From Enemella evansiae (GTDB lineage Bacteria; Pseudomonadota; Alphaproteobacteria; Rhodobacterales; Rhodobacteraceae): a DNA stretch of 64,000 bases. The position numbers and the translations under genes were made by a program. Each line of letters begins with the position of its first letter. Within the stretch, counting starts at the first letter, position 1. This document shows, piece by piece, positions 28,954 to 37,942 of this stretch. Under the pieces are notes generated by a model, which did no database searches, was not told where the DNA came from, and saw only the letters and a list, made by a program, of their open reading frames with translations. The DNA lies in assembly GCA_017255395.1 (NCBI GenBank), contig JAFKDC010000008.1, positions 124,001-188,000 of the forward strand. The letters are read 5' to 3'.

Positions 28954-29766
28954 ATGCTTCGCCTCGCCACCGCCGCCAGCCTTCTTGCGCTTGCCTCCGC
29001 CGCCACCGCCCAGGACTGTGCCGCGGGCAAGACCCTGACAGAAGGCAGGCTGACCATCGCCACCGGCAACCCGGCCTATTTTCCCTGGGTGATCGACGAC
29101 AACCCGGAATCGGGCGAAGGCTTCGAGGCCGCCGTGGCCTATGCGCTGGCGGCAGAGATGGGCTTTGACGCCGAGGCCGTGACCTGGGTCCGGTCCTCCT
29201 TCGATCAGGCGATCCAGCCCGGGGCGAAGGATTTCGACCTGAACATGCAGCAGTTTTCCATCACCCCCGAGCGCGAGCAGATCGTGGATTTCTCGGCGCC
29301 CTATTACACCTCGGCCATGGCGGTGCTGACGACGCAGCGCGTGGTGGAGGCGGGCGCGACACCGGCGCTCGACAGCCTCAAGGGGCTGGTCTGGGGCGCC
29401 GATGCCAACACCACCGCCGTGCCGATGCTGACCGACCTGATCGGGCCCGAGACGCAGCCGATGCTGTATAACGACAATGTCGACGTGACGGCGGCCATGC
29501 GGGCGGGCCAGATCGACGCCGCGCTGTTCGACCTGCCGACGGCGCTGTACCTTGCTGCCGTGGCGGTCCCGGACGGGGTGCTGCTGGGCCAGTTCCCGCC
29601 CGAGCGGACCGAGAACCCGGACCAGTTCGGCATCCTGATGGAAGACGGCAGCCCGCTGAAGGACTGCGTCGACTCTGCGCTGACGGCCCTGAAGGACAGC
29701 GGCAGGCTGGCAGAGATAGAGGCCCAGTGGTTGCAGGAAACAACCGGCGTGCCGGTGATCGAGTAA
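28954..29766 (+). CDS. Polar amino-acid ABC transporter substrate-binding protein
   Basis: 270 residues, SBP_bac_3 type. Signal peptide at residues 1-19 (LATAASLLALASAATAQD). The mature chain has RLTIATGNPAYFPWVIDD, GFEAAVAYALAAEMGF, and FDLNMQQFSITPEREQIVDF, the lobe-1 ligand motifs of the HisJ/GlnH class. It captures an amino acid or related small molecule in the periplasm. It is followed after 10 bp by the permease. The 157-bp upstream gap contains TTGACA at 28894-28899, a possible -35, without an evident -10. Confidence 0.92.
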   Translation: MLRLATAASLLALASAATAQDCAAGKTLTEGRLTIATGNPAYFPWVIDDNPESGEGFEAAVAYALAAEMGFDAEAVTWVRSSFDQAIQPGAKDFDLNMQQFSITPEREQIVDFSAPYYTSAMAVLTTQRVVEAGATPALDSLKGLVWGADANTTAVPMLTDLIGPETQPMLYNDNVDVTAAMRAGQIDAALFDLPTALYLAAVAVPDGVLLGQFPPERTENPDQFGILMEDGSPLKDCVDSALTALKDSGRLAEIEAQWLQETTGVPVIE

Positions 29767-29776
29767 CCGCGCAGGC

Positions 29777-30589
29777 ATGACCACCCGCAGACAGATCTAC
29801 GAGGCCCGGCAGCGCCGCCGGGCCAACCTGATCGCCGCCGGATCGACGGCGGCGGTTGTCATCGCGCTTTACGTGCTGATCCCGCTGGCGCCCGGCTGGG
29901 CCGCGGTCAAGCGTGTGTTCTTCAACGCAGAGGTCTTTGCCAAGACCTTTCCGGGGCTGCTGAACGCCTTCCTGCTGGATATCGCGATCTTCCTCTGGTG
30001 CGCGCCGCTGATCGCCGCGCTGGGGCTGGCCGTGGCCATCGCCCGCGACCTGCGCAACCCGGCGCTGACGCCGCTCAGGCTGGCGGCGGTGGCCTTTACC
30101 GACATCTTCCGGGGCCTGCCGGTGATCCTTGTGATCTACCTGATCGGCTTCGGCATCCCGGGTCTCGGCCTGCCGCGCCCGTGGAATTCGCCCTACCTCT
30201 GGGGGTCTCTGGCGCTGATCCTCGTCTATTCCGCCTATGTGGCAGAGGTCCTGCGTTCGGGTATCGAGTCGATCCACGCCTCGCAACGCTCTGCCGCGCT
30301 GTCGCTGGGCCTGTCACCCTCGGACAGCATGCGCTTCGTCATCCTGCCGCAGGCGATCCGCCGCGTCGTGCCCGCGAACATGAACCTCTTCATCGCCCTG
30401 CAGAAGGACGTGGCGCTTCTGTCCTTCATCGGCCCTGTCGAGATCTTCCGGCAGGCGGGCGTCTACAAGTCGCTGATGGCGAACTTCACGCCCTATGTCG
30501 GCGCCGCGCTGATCTTCCTCGCGCTGACCATCCCCGCCACACGCTACGCCGACCACCTGATGGCCCGGCAGAACCGGCGGACAAGCTGA
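29777..30589 (+). CDS. Amino-acid ABC transporter permease (HisM/GlnP type)
   Basis: 270-residue inner-membrane protein of the HEQRo permease family. Signature features are [20 protein letters not shown] (the ...RGxP... motif), the EAA-type loop [20 protein letters not shown], and [20 protein letters not shown]. About five membrane helices; N-terminus [18 protein letters not shown] is cytoplasmic. Only one permease gene is present, so it probably acts as a homodimer. The stop overlaps the ATPase start (TGATG). Confidence 0.94.
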   Translation: MTTRRQIYEARQRRRANLIAAGSTAAVVIALYVLIPLAPGWAAVKRVFFNAEVFAKTFPGLLNAFLLDIAIFLWCAPLIAALGLAVAIARDLRNPALTPLRLAAVAFTDIFRGLPVILVIYLIGFGIPGLGLPRPWNSPYLWGSLALILVYSAYVAEVLRSGIESIHASQRSAALSLGLSPSDSMRFVILPQAIRRVVPANMNLFIALQKDVALLSFIGPVEIFRQAGVYKSLMANFTPYVGAALIFLALTIPATRYADHLMARQNRRTS

Positions 30590-31311
30590 TGCTGGCGCTG
30601 CGCGACATCCGCAAGAGCTTTGGCGGCACGCCCGTCTTGCAGGGCATCGACCTGACCGTGGAGGCCGGGCAGATGGTCTGCCTGATCGGCGCCTCGGGGT
30701 CGGGCAAGTCCACCCTTCTGCGCTGCATGAACCTGCTGGAGCCGGTGGACGACGGCCAGATCCTGCTGGACGGCGCCGACATATCCGAGCCGGGGCTGGA
30801 CCCGCAGCCCGTGCGCCAGCAGATCGGCATGGTCTTTCAAAGCTACAACCTCTTCCCGCATATGACCGCGCTGGACAACGCGCTTCTGGCGCCGCGCCGG
30901 GTCAAAGGACTGTCCCGCACGGCGCTTCTGCCGGGGGTCGAGACGCTCTTCGCCCGCTTCGGCCTGAAGGACCGGATGCACCACTATCCCGACCAGCTGT
31001 CGGGCGGCCAGCAGCAGCGCGTCGCCATCGTGCGGGCGCTGGCGATGCAGCCGCGCATGATGCTCTTCGACGAGATCACATCCGCGCTCGATCCCGAACT
31101 GGTGGGCGAAGTGCTGGACGTGCTGCGCCAGTTGCGCGCCGAGGGCATGACCATGGTGCTTGCCACGCACGAGATGGGCTTTGCCCGCGAACTGGCCGAT
31201 CAGGTCTGCTTTCTGGATCAGGGGCGCATTCTGGAACAGGGCCCGCCGGACCGGCTTTTCGGTGCCCCGCAGCAGGAACGGACACGCGCGTTCCTCTCTC
31301 GCGTGCTGTAA
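30589..31311 (+). CDS. Amino-acid ABC transporter ATP-binding protein (GlnQ/HisP type)
   Basis: 240 residues, exact family length. Walker [15 protein letters not shown]-loop [20 protein letters not shown] (diagnostic of polar amino-acid importers), signature [14 protein letters not shown], Walker [20 protein letters not shown] and H-loop [13 protein letters not shown]. It powers the importer formed with the two preceding genes, overlapping the permease by three bases. It is the last gene of this operon; a hairpin with a T-run lies about 107 bp downstream. Confidence 0.96.
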   Translation: MLALRDIRKSFGGTPVLQGIDLTVEAGQMVCLIGASGSGKSTLLRCMNLLEPVDDGQILLDGADISEPGLDPQPVRQQIGMVFQSYNLFPHMTALDNALLAPRRVKGLSRTALLPGVETLFARFGLKDRMHHYPDQLSGGQQQRVAIVRALAMQPRMMLFDEITSALDPELVGEVLDVLRQLRAEGMTMVLATHEMGFARELADQVCFLDQGRILEQGPPDRLFGAPQQERTRAFLSRVL

Positions 31312-31417
31312 GGCCACCCAGACACCGCAAGGGTTGCGCAGACCCGCCCCTTCGGGGTCGGGTATTCCTTGGTCCGGTTTTCCCGCGTTGACTCAAAACC
31401 GTCCGCCGGGGAACATG

Positions 31418-31444
31418 AAAGCATCTTTAAGACAATGCTTTTTT
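31418..31444 (+). terminator. Intrinsic-terminator-like hairpin abutting the ribosome site of the protease gene
   Basis: AAAGCAT-CTTTAAGACA-ATGCTTT, followed by further T's. It ends 16 bases before the ATG of the next gene and just before its AAGGGGA ribosome site. It could end the amino-acid transporter transcript or act as a leader attenuator for the downstream gene. Confidence 0.6.
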
Positions 31445-31460
31445 CCGAAGGGGACTTCCG

Positions 31461-33653
31461 ATGCGCGCGCTGGCGGCACTGGCAATTCTGGCAACCTCGA
31501 TCGGCCTGCCCGACCCCGGGCACGCGCAGGATTTCGTGGGCTTCGACAGGGCGAGCTTTGGCCGGGTGGTGCTGAACCGCACGGAATCCGCCGGGATCGA
31601 CGACATCGAATTCGAGCTATCGGTCGGCGACTACAACAACGAGCCGATCCAGACCTATTCGCCCACCAGCATATTCCGCAAGATGGGCCTGTCGGTCGGG
31701 CGGCTGGATATCCTGACCGACAACGGGGTCTTTCCCTGCACCGCCTTCATCGTCGACGAAAAGCACCTGCTGACCAACCACCACTGCGTGCCCGGTATCC
31801 TCGAGAACGAACGGGCCAAGGCCACGCGCATCGACTCGGTGATGTTCGTGGCGGGCTACATCCAGCAGGGCGTCGAGGAAGGCACCCGGCGCTACACCGT
31901 CATCCCAACGCCGGTCGAGACCTCAAAGGATCTGGATTACTCCGTGCTCGAGGTCATCGGCGACCCTAGCGCGGACTTCGGGCACCTGCGGCTGGCCTCG
32001 GCCCAGCACCACGACAACGACCCCTACCTTGTGATCGGCCATCCGATGGGCGAGGCGCAGCGGATCAGCCGCGAGAAATGCCGCGCCAATGCGCCCGCGA
32101 TCTCGAACCAGCGGCTGCTGCACACCTGCGACACGCTGCCGGGCAACTCCGGCTCTCCGGTGATCGACGCAGGGCTTCAGATGGTCGTCGGGCTGCACCA
32201 CGCCGGGTCCAAGAAGGACTCCGTCAACTTCGCCATCCCGATGACCGCGATCCTCGAACAGTCGCAGGTGCTGAAGGCGGCGCTGACGGACGAGCCCGTC
32301 GAGGACCCCGACCCCGACACCGCGCCCGATCCGGCCGACACGGCCGACCCCGTGGAACCGGTCGCTCCCATCGACACCACCGACCCGGTGATCGAGACGG
32401 CCAGACTGTGCGATGCGCTTTACAACGAGGCCAAGGCCTTCGGCCAATGCTTCGCCTATGAGGCCTATCTGGAAACCTGCGCCGAGCACAGCTATGCCAT
32501 CTTCGCCCGGTCCTACGTGACGGCGGAATGCTCGGACCCGGCCGGTGGCCCCATCGACCCGCCGCCGGGCAACGACCCGGTCGTGGACCATAGCCCCCTG
32601 CGCCCGTGGTGCGACGCCTCGGTGCTGAACACCGCCGAGCGCACGATCTGCGGCGATGCCTACCTTGCCGGTCTGGACGAAAAGCTGGAACGCGCCTACG
32701 GCAACCAGTCCGGGGTCAGCACCGCGTCGCAGCAAAGCGCGTGGCGCACCGGCACGCGGGACGCCTGCGGGTCGAACGCATCCTGCCTGAGCCGCGCCAT
32801 GATCGACCGGATTGCCTATCTGGAAACACCCTCCGCACCCCGGCCCGACAACAGCAAGGGCTACCGCATCGTCCGGGGCAACTACGCGCTGACCAATAAC
32901 GAGTGCTACATCGTCACCGCCTCGCGCCCCTCGGTCGAGGCCGCCATCGCCTTTGCGCAGGAGTGGTTCCCGAACCGCCGCGGCGTGCGCATCTTCGGGT
33001 CTGACAACGGCTATTACGGCGTCGTCATCGGCACGACACCGCGCGGCTCTGCCGAGGCGCGGATCGCCAGCCTTGTCAGCGGGCGGCAGGTGCCGGCGGA
33101 CAGTTATTGCTCGACCGGCGGCCGCTACGTGCTGGAAGTGCTGCGCGGCGACAGCGCGCCTGCGCCGGGCAGCTACACCCTGTATGTGGACAACAACGCC
33201 TCGGGCGGGCTGAACGTGCGGCGCGGGCCGGGCACCAACTACGGCGACTTCACCGAGATCGCGCCGGGCACGCAGGTGACCGTCCTGCGCGATCAGGGCG
33301 ACTGGTCGAACATCCGCATGCCGAATGGCCAGACCGGCTGGGTCTACCGCCCGCTGCTGACCAGCGCGAAGCCGTATGTCCGCCAGTGCACGGCCCGGGT
33401 GGTGAATCTGCAACCCTATTCCAACGCCTCGCGCGCCAACGGGCTGGGCTTTCTGAACATCCGCGCCGACGACAGCGCCCGCTCGCGCATCCTGTCCGAA
33501 GCCTACCTTGGCGATCAGCTGAAGGTGCTGGCGCAAAAGGGCAACTGGGCACGGGTGCACTGCATCTCGGGCCAGTGCAATTCTCCCTACCGGGGCACCG
33601 GCGGTGCCATCGGGTGGGCCTCTAAGAAGTACCTGTCGATCAGGTGCCAATAA
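31461..33653 (+). CDS. Exported modular trypsin-like serine protease with LprI-like, SPOR-like and two SH3 segments
   Basis: 730 residues. Signal peptide 1-22 (cut after GHAQ). Residues about 85-275 are a trypsin/V8-like protease with an apparently complete triad: His108 (TNHHC), Asp159 (SKDLDYSVLEV) and Ser230 (LPGNSGSP). An Asp/Pro-rich linker (278-312) and a Cys-containing segment (315-360) follow. Next come a DUF1311/LprI-like segment (WCDASVLNTAERTICGDAYL, 383-455), a SPOR-like segment (468-560) and two bacterial SH3-like modules (573-635, 645-728). It is predicted to act in the periplasm, perhaps anchored to peptidoglycan. It leads a three-gene set with a di-heme protein and an OmpA-like protein, with 54 bp to the next gene. 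The substrate is unknown. Confidence 0.85.
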   Translation: MRALAALAILATSIGLPDPGHAQDFVGFDRASFGRVVLNRTESAGIDDIEFELSVGDYNNEPIQTYSPTSIFRKMGLSVGRLDILTDNGVFPCTAFIVDEKHLLTNHHCVPGILENERAKATRIDSVMFVAGYIQQGVEEGTRRYTVIPTPVETSKDLDYSVLEVIGDPSADFGHLRLASAQHHDNDPYLVIGHPMGEAQRISREKCRANAPAISNQRLLHTCDTLPGNSGSPVIDAGLQMVVGLHHAGSKKDSVNFAIPMTAILEQSQVLKAALTDEPVEDPDPDTAPDPADTADPVEPVAPIDTTDPVIETARLCDALYNEAKAFGQCFAYEAYLETCAEHSYAIFARSYVTAECSDPAGGPIDPPPGNDPVVDHSPLRPWCDASVLNTAERTICGDAYLAGLDEKLERAYGNQSGVSTASQQSAWRTGTRDACGSNASCLSRAMIDRIAYLETPSAPRPDNSKGYRIVRGNYALTNNECYIVTASRPSVEAAIAFAQEWFPNRRGVRIFGSDNGYYGVVIGTTPRGSAEARIASLVSGRQVPADSYCSTGGRYVLEVLRGDSAPAPGSYTLYVDNNASGGLNVRRGPGTNYGDFTEIAPGTQVTVLRDQGDWSNIRMPNGQTGWVYRPLLTSAKPYVRQCTARVVNLQPYSNASRANGLGFLNIRADDSARSRILSEAYLGDQLKVLAQKGNWARVHCISGQCNSPYRGTGGAIGWASKKYLSIRCQ

Positions 33654-33707
33654 TCCGGCGGCACGGACACCGCCTCAACGGGACATCATTTGCAGAGGAA
33701 ACGCGTT

Positions 33708-36137
33708 ATGACCCCAAGTGATCTGATCAAGGTGAGCGCGCTGGCCCTGGCGGCCGCGCTGGCCGGGCCCGCCGTGGCCCAGGACGAAGCAGCCGAGGGC
33801 ATGCCCCTGCCCGCCGATGCCACCGCCGAGGAAAGCGCCGCCTACGCGGTCCTCGACAAATACTGCGCCGAGTGCCACCAGGAGGGCCAGCTGGAGGACG
33901 GGCTGACCACGCCCAAGTCCGGCTTCGGCCACGTTCTGGACATGCGCCGCCTTGCCAACGACCCGAAGTTCGTGGTCGCGGGCGACAGCGCGAAATCAAA
34001 GCTCTACAACGTGATTGCGGGCGGTGCGCCGGCCATGCCCGACAACTGCTGGGACCCCTCCTGCACCCCCTCTGCAGAGGAACTGGCGGCGCTGGAGACA
34101 TGGATCGTCAAGCTGGGCGAGACCGCGCCCGAGCCGCGCAAGTTCATCCCGCTGTCCGAGCTTTACGCCATGGCCCATACGGACCTGCAACAGCAGCCCA
34201 CGAACCGCCGCGACCGCATCCGCTACTTCTCGATGCGGGAACTGTGGAACGATAGCGAGGTCACCGACGCCAACTACGAGGCCTACCTCGCCGCGACGGT
34301 CAAGCTGATGAACGCGCTCAGCTTCAACCCCAATGTCTACAAATACGAAAAGGTCGACGAGCACGGCGTGCTGCTGCGCGTCTTCCTGCCCGATCTGGAA
34401 TGGACGCACGACCGCTGGAGCCTGCTGGAGGCCGAGTATCCCTACGCCATGGAAAGCGACACCGACCCCTATCTCGGGCCGCTTCAGCACCTGTCGGGCA
34501 CCAAGATCCCGGTCATCCGGGCCGACTGGTTCACCGCCACCGCCTCTGTCTCGCCGCTTTACTACGACATGCTGGGGCTGGCGGATACGGTGCAGGGGCT
34601 GGAACGCCAGCTTGGCCTCGACATGAACCGCAACATCCTGAACGAACAGGTGGTGCGCGCCGGGTTCCAGGACTCGGGTGTCTCGACCCACAACCGCCTG
34701 ATCGAGCGGCACGCGCTGGGAACCGGGTTCTTCTGGACCTCCTACGACTTCGCCGGATCGAAGGGGCGGCAGAGCTTCTTCGAATATCCGCTTGGGCCGA
34801 CCTCGGCCTATGGCGACGAGCTTGCCTTTCACCATGACGGCGGCGAGTCGATCTTCACCCTGCCGAACGGCTTTCACGCCTATTACCTGAACACCGCCGA
34901 GGGCGAACGGCTGAACGTCGGCCCCACCGCCATCGTGCGCGACACCGACTATCCCGACGGCACCGGCGAGGTGGTCAACGGGATCTCCTGCATCTCGTGC
35001 CACATCAAGGGCATGCGCTTCAACGACGACTCGGTGCGCGAGGTTGCGATGAACAACCTGTCGCTGTCGCCCTCGGCGCGGCAGACCATCGACGCGATCT
35101 ACCCGGGCAAGGATGTGGTGAACGACTTCTTCGAGAAGGATATGAACGCCTTCTTCGAGACGCTCACCCTTGCGGGCATCGACCCCGACACCAAGGCCGC
35201 CGGGCTGGAACCGGTGCGCGGGCTTTTCGTCTACCACGTCGACTACTTCATCGACTTCGAGCAGGCCGCCAATGAACTGGGCCTGACCGAAGAGGACCTG
35301 CGCGGGCGCATGGCCTTCGCCGGGCACGAGAACGCCAGCCTGCTGACCCGGCTGGACGTCTCGCCCATCGCGCGGGACGAATGGAACGCGGCCTACCCGG
35401 TGCTGCTGGAGAAGCTGACCGACTACCGCCCGCTGAAGACCGATTACAGGGTGACCACGGCGCTGCCGCATTCGGTCAAGCAGGTCGTGAAGGGCACCGC
35501 CCACGAACCGCCTGCGGATGTCTACGACACCCCCGCCCCGGCCAAGACCCACGCCGCGCCCACCACCCATGCCGATCTGGCCAGGACACCGGCCAAGAAC
35601 GACTACGTGCCCACGCAGCACTCGGTCCCGGCGCAAAGCCACCTGACGGTCTATACCGACAAGCCAGCCTACAAGGTGAATGAGGGTATGCAAATCTTCG
35701 TCGAGCCGCGCCACGATTGCCGCCTGACGCTGATCTCGATCGACGACGACCACGACAGCTGCGTGCTCTATCCCTTCCCGGGACTGGACGACGTGGTGAT
35801 CAAGGGCGGCACGCAATATGTCTTCCCGCCGCAGGGATCGCTGCGCACCTCCGAGCCGGGGCTGGAAACGATCCTCGCGATCTGCAACGGCGGCCAGAAG
35901 GCCATCGACACCGTGACCCGCGACACCACGCAGGTCTCCTGCGCGGCGGATCACAAGCCGATCTCGAAGGACCACTACGAGACGGTGGTGAACGAGACGC
36001 TGGTGCTGGACCTGAACGGCGGCGCGCCGGACAAGAAGACCACCCTGTCGGGCGCCGATTACCGCGCCGTCAGCGACCACAATCCCGACGTGACGAAGGC
36101 CCAGATTTCGGTCGTCGTCCACAACGAACAGTATTGA
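33708..36137 (+). CDS. Exported di-heme c-type cytochrome-like protein with a C-terminal DUF4384-like domain
   Basis: 809 residues from the ATG at 33708 (GAGG nine bases upstream). Signal peptide 1-25. The first haem site is CAECH (53-57), in a small cytochrome-c domain with a candidate Met ligand in GGAPAMPDN. A long unrecognised central region follows. A second haem site, CISCH, is at 428-432. Residues about 640-735 resemble DUF4384 (YTDKPAYKVNEGMQIFVE, VLYPFPGLDDVV), a module usually found on proteases, kinases or secreted surface proteins. I know no family with this whole arrangement. Between a protease and an OmpA-like protein, it likely works in the periplasm. A redox or sensing role is inference. 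Confidence 0.82.
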   Translation: MTPSDLIKVSALALAAALAGPAVAQDEAAEGMPLPADATAEESAAYAVLDKYCAECHQEGQLEDGLTTPKSGFGHVLDMRRLANDPKFVVAGDSAKSKLYNVIAGGAPAMPDNCWDPSCTPSAEELAALETWIVKLGETAPEPRKFIPLSELYAMAHTDLQQQPTNRRDRIRYFSMRELWNDSEVTDANYEAYLAATVKLMNALSFNPNVYKYEKVDEHGVLLRVFLPDLEWTHDRWSLLEAEYPYAMESDTDPYLGPLQHLSGTKIPVIRADWFTATASVSPLYYDMLGLADTVQGLERQLGLDMNRNILNEQVVRAGFQDSGVSTHNRLIERHALGTGFFWTSYDFAGSKGRQSFFEYPLGPTSAYGDELAFHHDGGESIFTLPNGFHAYYLNTAEGERLNVGPTAIVRDTDYPDGTGEVVNGISCISCHIKGMRFNDDSVREVAMNNLSLSPSARQTIDAIYPGKDVVNDFFEKDMNAFFETLTLAGIDPDTKAAGLEPVRGLFVYHVDYFIDFEQAANELGLTEEDLRGRMAFAGHENASLLTRLDVSPIARDEWNAAYPVLLEKLTDYRPLKTDYRVTTALPHSVKQVVKGTAHEPPADVYDTPAPAKTHAAPTTHADLARTPAKNDYVPTQHSVPAQSHLTVYTDKPAYKVNEGMQIFVEPRHDCRLTLISIDDDHDSCVLYPFPGLDDVVIKGGTQYVFPPQGSLRTSEPGLETILAICNGGQKAIDTVTRDTTQVSCAADHKPISKDHYETVVNETLVLDLNGGAPDKKTTLSGADYRAVSDHNPDVTKAQISVVVHNEQY

Positions 36138-36151
36138 GAAAGGAGAGAGCG

Positions 36152-36889
36152 ATGCGACTGACCGCACCCCTTGCCGTCGCTCTCTGCCTCGGCCTGCCCC
36201 ATGCAGGCCTTGCGCAGGGCGAGATCTTCATCCCCGGGGCGGACGACGCCCCCGAGGTGCAGCCTGCACCGCAGCCCGCCAACCGGCTGGCCGGGTGTCT
36301 GCTGAACCCCAACGCGGGCACCTGCGGCGGCGTCACTGTCGACCCGGACGGGCTGGCGCTGGAAAGCGCGGTGCCGGGGGGCCCAGACGTGCAGTTCGAG
36401 ACGCTGGTGCTGGACCTCGACACGAAGAAGGTGTCCATCGCCAAGACGCCGCCCCCCGCGCCGCCGCAATACGACGACCCGCAGCCGGCCCGGCATGGCA
36501 CGGTGGCCTATCCCTCGGTGGCCGTGACCATCGAGTTCGACTACAACAGCGACCGGGTGCGCCACGACCAGCGCGGCAAGATCGACCAGCTGGTGGCGGC
36601 GCTGAGCGATCCGGCGCTGGCGGGAACCTCCTACGCGGTGATCGGCCATACCGACGCGGTCGGGTCGGATGCCTACAACTGCGACCTGTCCGTGCGCCGC
36701 GCCGCGTCCGTGACGCGGATGCTTCAGACCAGCTACGTCACCCTGCCGCTCTACCCGGTGGGGTTCGGCGAACACGTCCTGAAACCCGGATACGATCCCC
36801 GCGCGCCGCAACACCGCCGCGTAACCTTCCTGCGCATGCCCGACACCCCGGGCGCGGTGCAGCAGACCGTCAGCGCCCTCTGCCCCTGA
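36152..36889 (+). CDS. OmpA-like peptidoglycan-associated protein
   Basis: 245 residues; AGGAGAG precedes the ATG. Signal peptide 1-21 without a lipobox Cys. After a Pro-rich, weakly structured segment, residues about 125-235 form an OmpA C-terminal domain: VTIEFDYNSDRVRHDQRGKI, then VIGHTDAVGSDAYNCDLSVR and RAASVTRML. The Asp and Arg that bind diaminopimelate are in place. It would anchor the system to the cell wall. It follows the di-heme protein by 14 bp and is the last gene of this set. A run of hairpins lies downstream. Confidence 0.9.
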   Translation: MRLTAPLAVALCLGLPHAGLAQGEIFIPGADDAPEVQPAPQPANRLAGCLLNPNAGTCGGVTVDPDGLALESAVPGGPDVQFETLVLDLDTKKVSIAKTPPPAPPQYDDPQPARHGTVAYPSVAVTIEFDYNSDRVRHDQRGKIDQLVAALSDPALAGTSYAVIGHTDAVGSDAYNCDLSVRRAASVTRMLQTSYVTLPLYPVGFGEHVLKPGYDPRAPQHRRVTFLRMPDTPGAVQQTVSALCP

Positions 36890-36925
36890 GCCGGACCGCC
36901 CTCGCCTTCAGGCAAGGGTGTCCGT

Positions 36926-36987
36926 CCCACCCTTCTCTGGTCTGGCACATACCAAGGGTGGGGTTCGGGGAGGACAGAGCCCTCCCC
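36926..36987 (+). terminator. Double hairpin downstream of the OmpA-like gene
   Basis: CCCACCCTT ... AAGGGTGGG (36926-36934 with 36954-36962) is followed by GGGGAGG ... CCTCCCC (36967-36973 with 36981-36987, inner loop near AGA). The second resembles the G-run/AGA/C-run hairpin at 14076. There is no U-tract. Confidence 0.5.
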
Positions 36988-37341
36988 GGGGCCTGCGTGG
37001 CCTGAACGCAAATCGACTTTCTGCGCCGCAAGGCGCCCCTTCGGATCAGGCGCCGGATCACCCCTGGGCCGGGCAGAATCGCCCCTCGGGTGACAGCGCG
37101 AAGATCCCGCATTCCTCCGCCGTCCAGCCGGGACAACGCCCGGACACCATGGACCGTGCCCCGCAAGGGCGCGGCTCTCGGCGGAGCATTTTGCACCTTT
37201 AAGATGTATCCATAATTTATATACACGCTCAGGGTTCAAAGACCGGCGGTTTTAAGCCACCTGCGACTCTTGGTGGCGCCTCGGATGGGCTGATTTTCTT
37301 GACAAGAAGGAACCCTCACATTCAACCCTGAGATTGATAAA

Positions 37342-37377
37342 TTTTCAAACGTTGACAAAGCAACCACTTGATTGACA
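37342..37377 (+). promoter_or_regulatory. Candidate MarR promoter and operator
   Basis: Inverted repeat TTTTCAA-ACG-TTGACAA (37342-37358, one mismatch) overlaps a TTGACA (-35-like, 37352-37357). A second TTGACA follows at 37372. This is typical of autoregulated MarR genes, but no convincing -10 was found. Confidence 0.45.
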
Positions 37378-37396
37378 CCCTCAGTACGGAGACAAG

Positions 37397-37870
37397 ATGA
37401 AAGACAACATCGGGACACCACGTCCGCCCGATACCCCCATCGGACAGTTTTTGACGTATCGATTGGCCAGGGTACAGGCCAAACTGAATGCACAGGCCAA
37501 CCGCCTCGTGAAGGACTGCGCGGGACTGACGCTGACCCAGTGGCGGCTTATCGCCCTGATCGGCGCCACCGGCCGCAGCACGGCGGCCCAGTTGTCGCGC
37601 TACGCCGCGATGGACAAGGGACTGATCAGCCGTAACCTCAAGGCGCTTGGCGAAGAGAACCTCGTGCGGATCATCCGCGACACCGAGGATAACCGCCTCC
37701 AGCATCTCGAACTGACCGCGGAGGGCCGCGCCCTGTTCGACAGCACCCTGCCCCGGATGCAGGCGCGCCAGAACGCACTGCGCGACCGGCTCGACGAGGA
37801 AGAGGTCAGGGCTTTCCTGGCAACCCTCGACAAGCTGGAACAGGCCGCAGAGGATCCCGGCCTCGGTTGA
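37397..37870 (+). CDS. MarR-family transcriptional regulator
   Basis: 157-residue winged-helix regulator. LTLTQWRLIALIGATGRSTA and LSRYAAMDKGLISRNLKALG are the HTH, with RDTEDNRLQHLELTAEGRAL forming the wing; helices at both ends form the dimer interface. It would bind DNA as a dimer and respond to a phenolic or lipophilic small molecule. The leader is AT-rich with an inverted repeat over a TTGACA, suggesting autorepression. The downstream partner is only a small membrane protein, so the main target is not obvious. Confidence 0.9.
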   Translation: MKDNIGTPRPPDTPIGQFLTYRLARVQAKLNAQANRLVKDCAGLTLTQWRLIALIGATGRSTAAQLSRYAAMDKGLISRNLKALGEENLVRIIRDTEDNRLQHLELTAEGRALFDSTLPRMQARQNALRDRLDEEEVRAFLATLDKLEQAAEDPGLG

Positions 37871-37942
37871 GGGCGGGCCGCCGCCCCTTTCCCCGAAGGC
37901 GGCGGCGTGGCACAAGGGCCTTCTCGCAACACCGGGTTCCGC

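Larger units (their letters stand above)
36890..37396. other. Intergenic region with hairpins and an AT-rich promoter zone
   Basis: 507 bp with no credible gene. The left part has hairpins at 36926-36962 and 36967-36987, probably ending the OmpA transcript. The middle is ordinary GC-rich sequence. The right part (about 37195-37396) is strikingly AT-rich for this genome (ATAATTTATATACAC around 37215) and contains the MarR promoter and a candidate operator. Confidence 0.6.

Noticed and set aside
33996-36167. A 720-codon antisense open frame over the di-heme gene
   Set aside because: It is low in family-like motifs and rich in Arg/Gly/Val typical of a reverse-frame shadow. The plus strand has a signal peptide, CxxCH motifs and a ribosome site.
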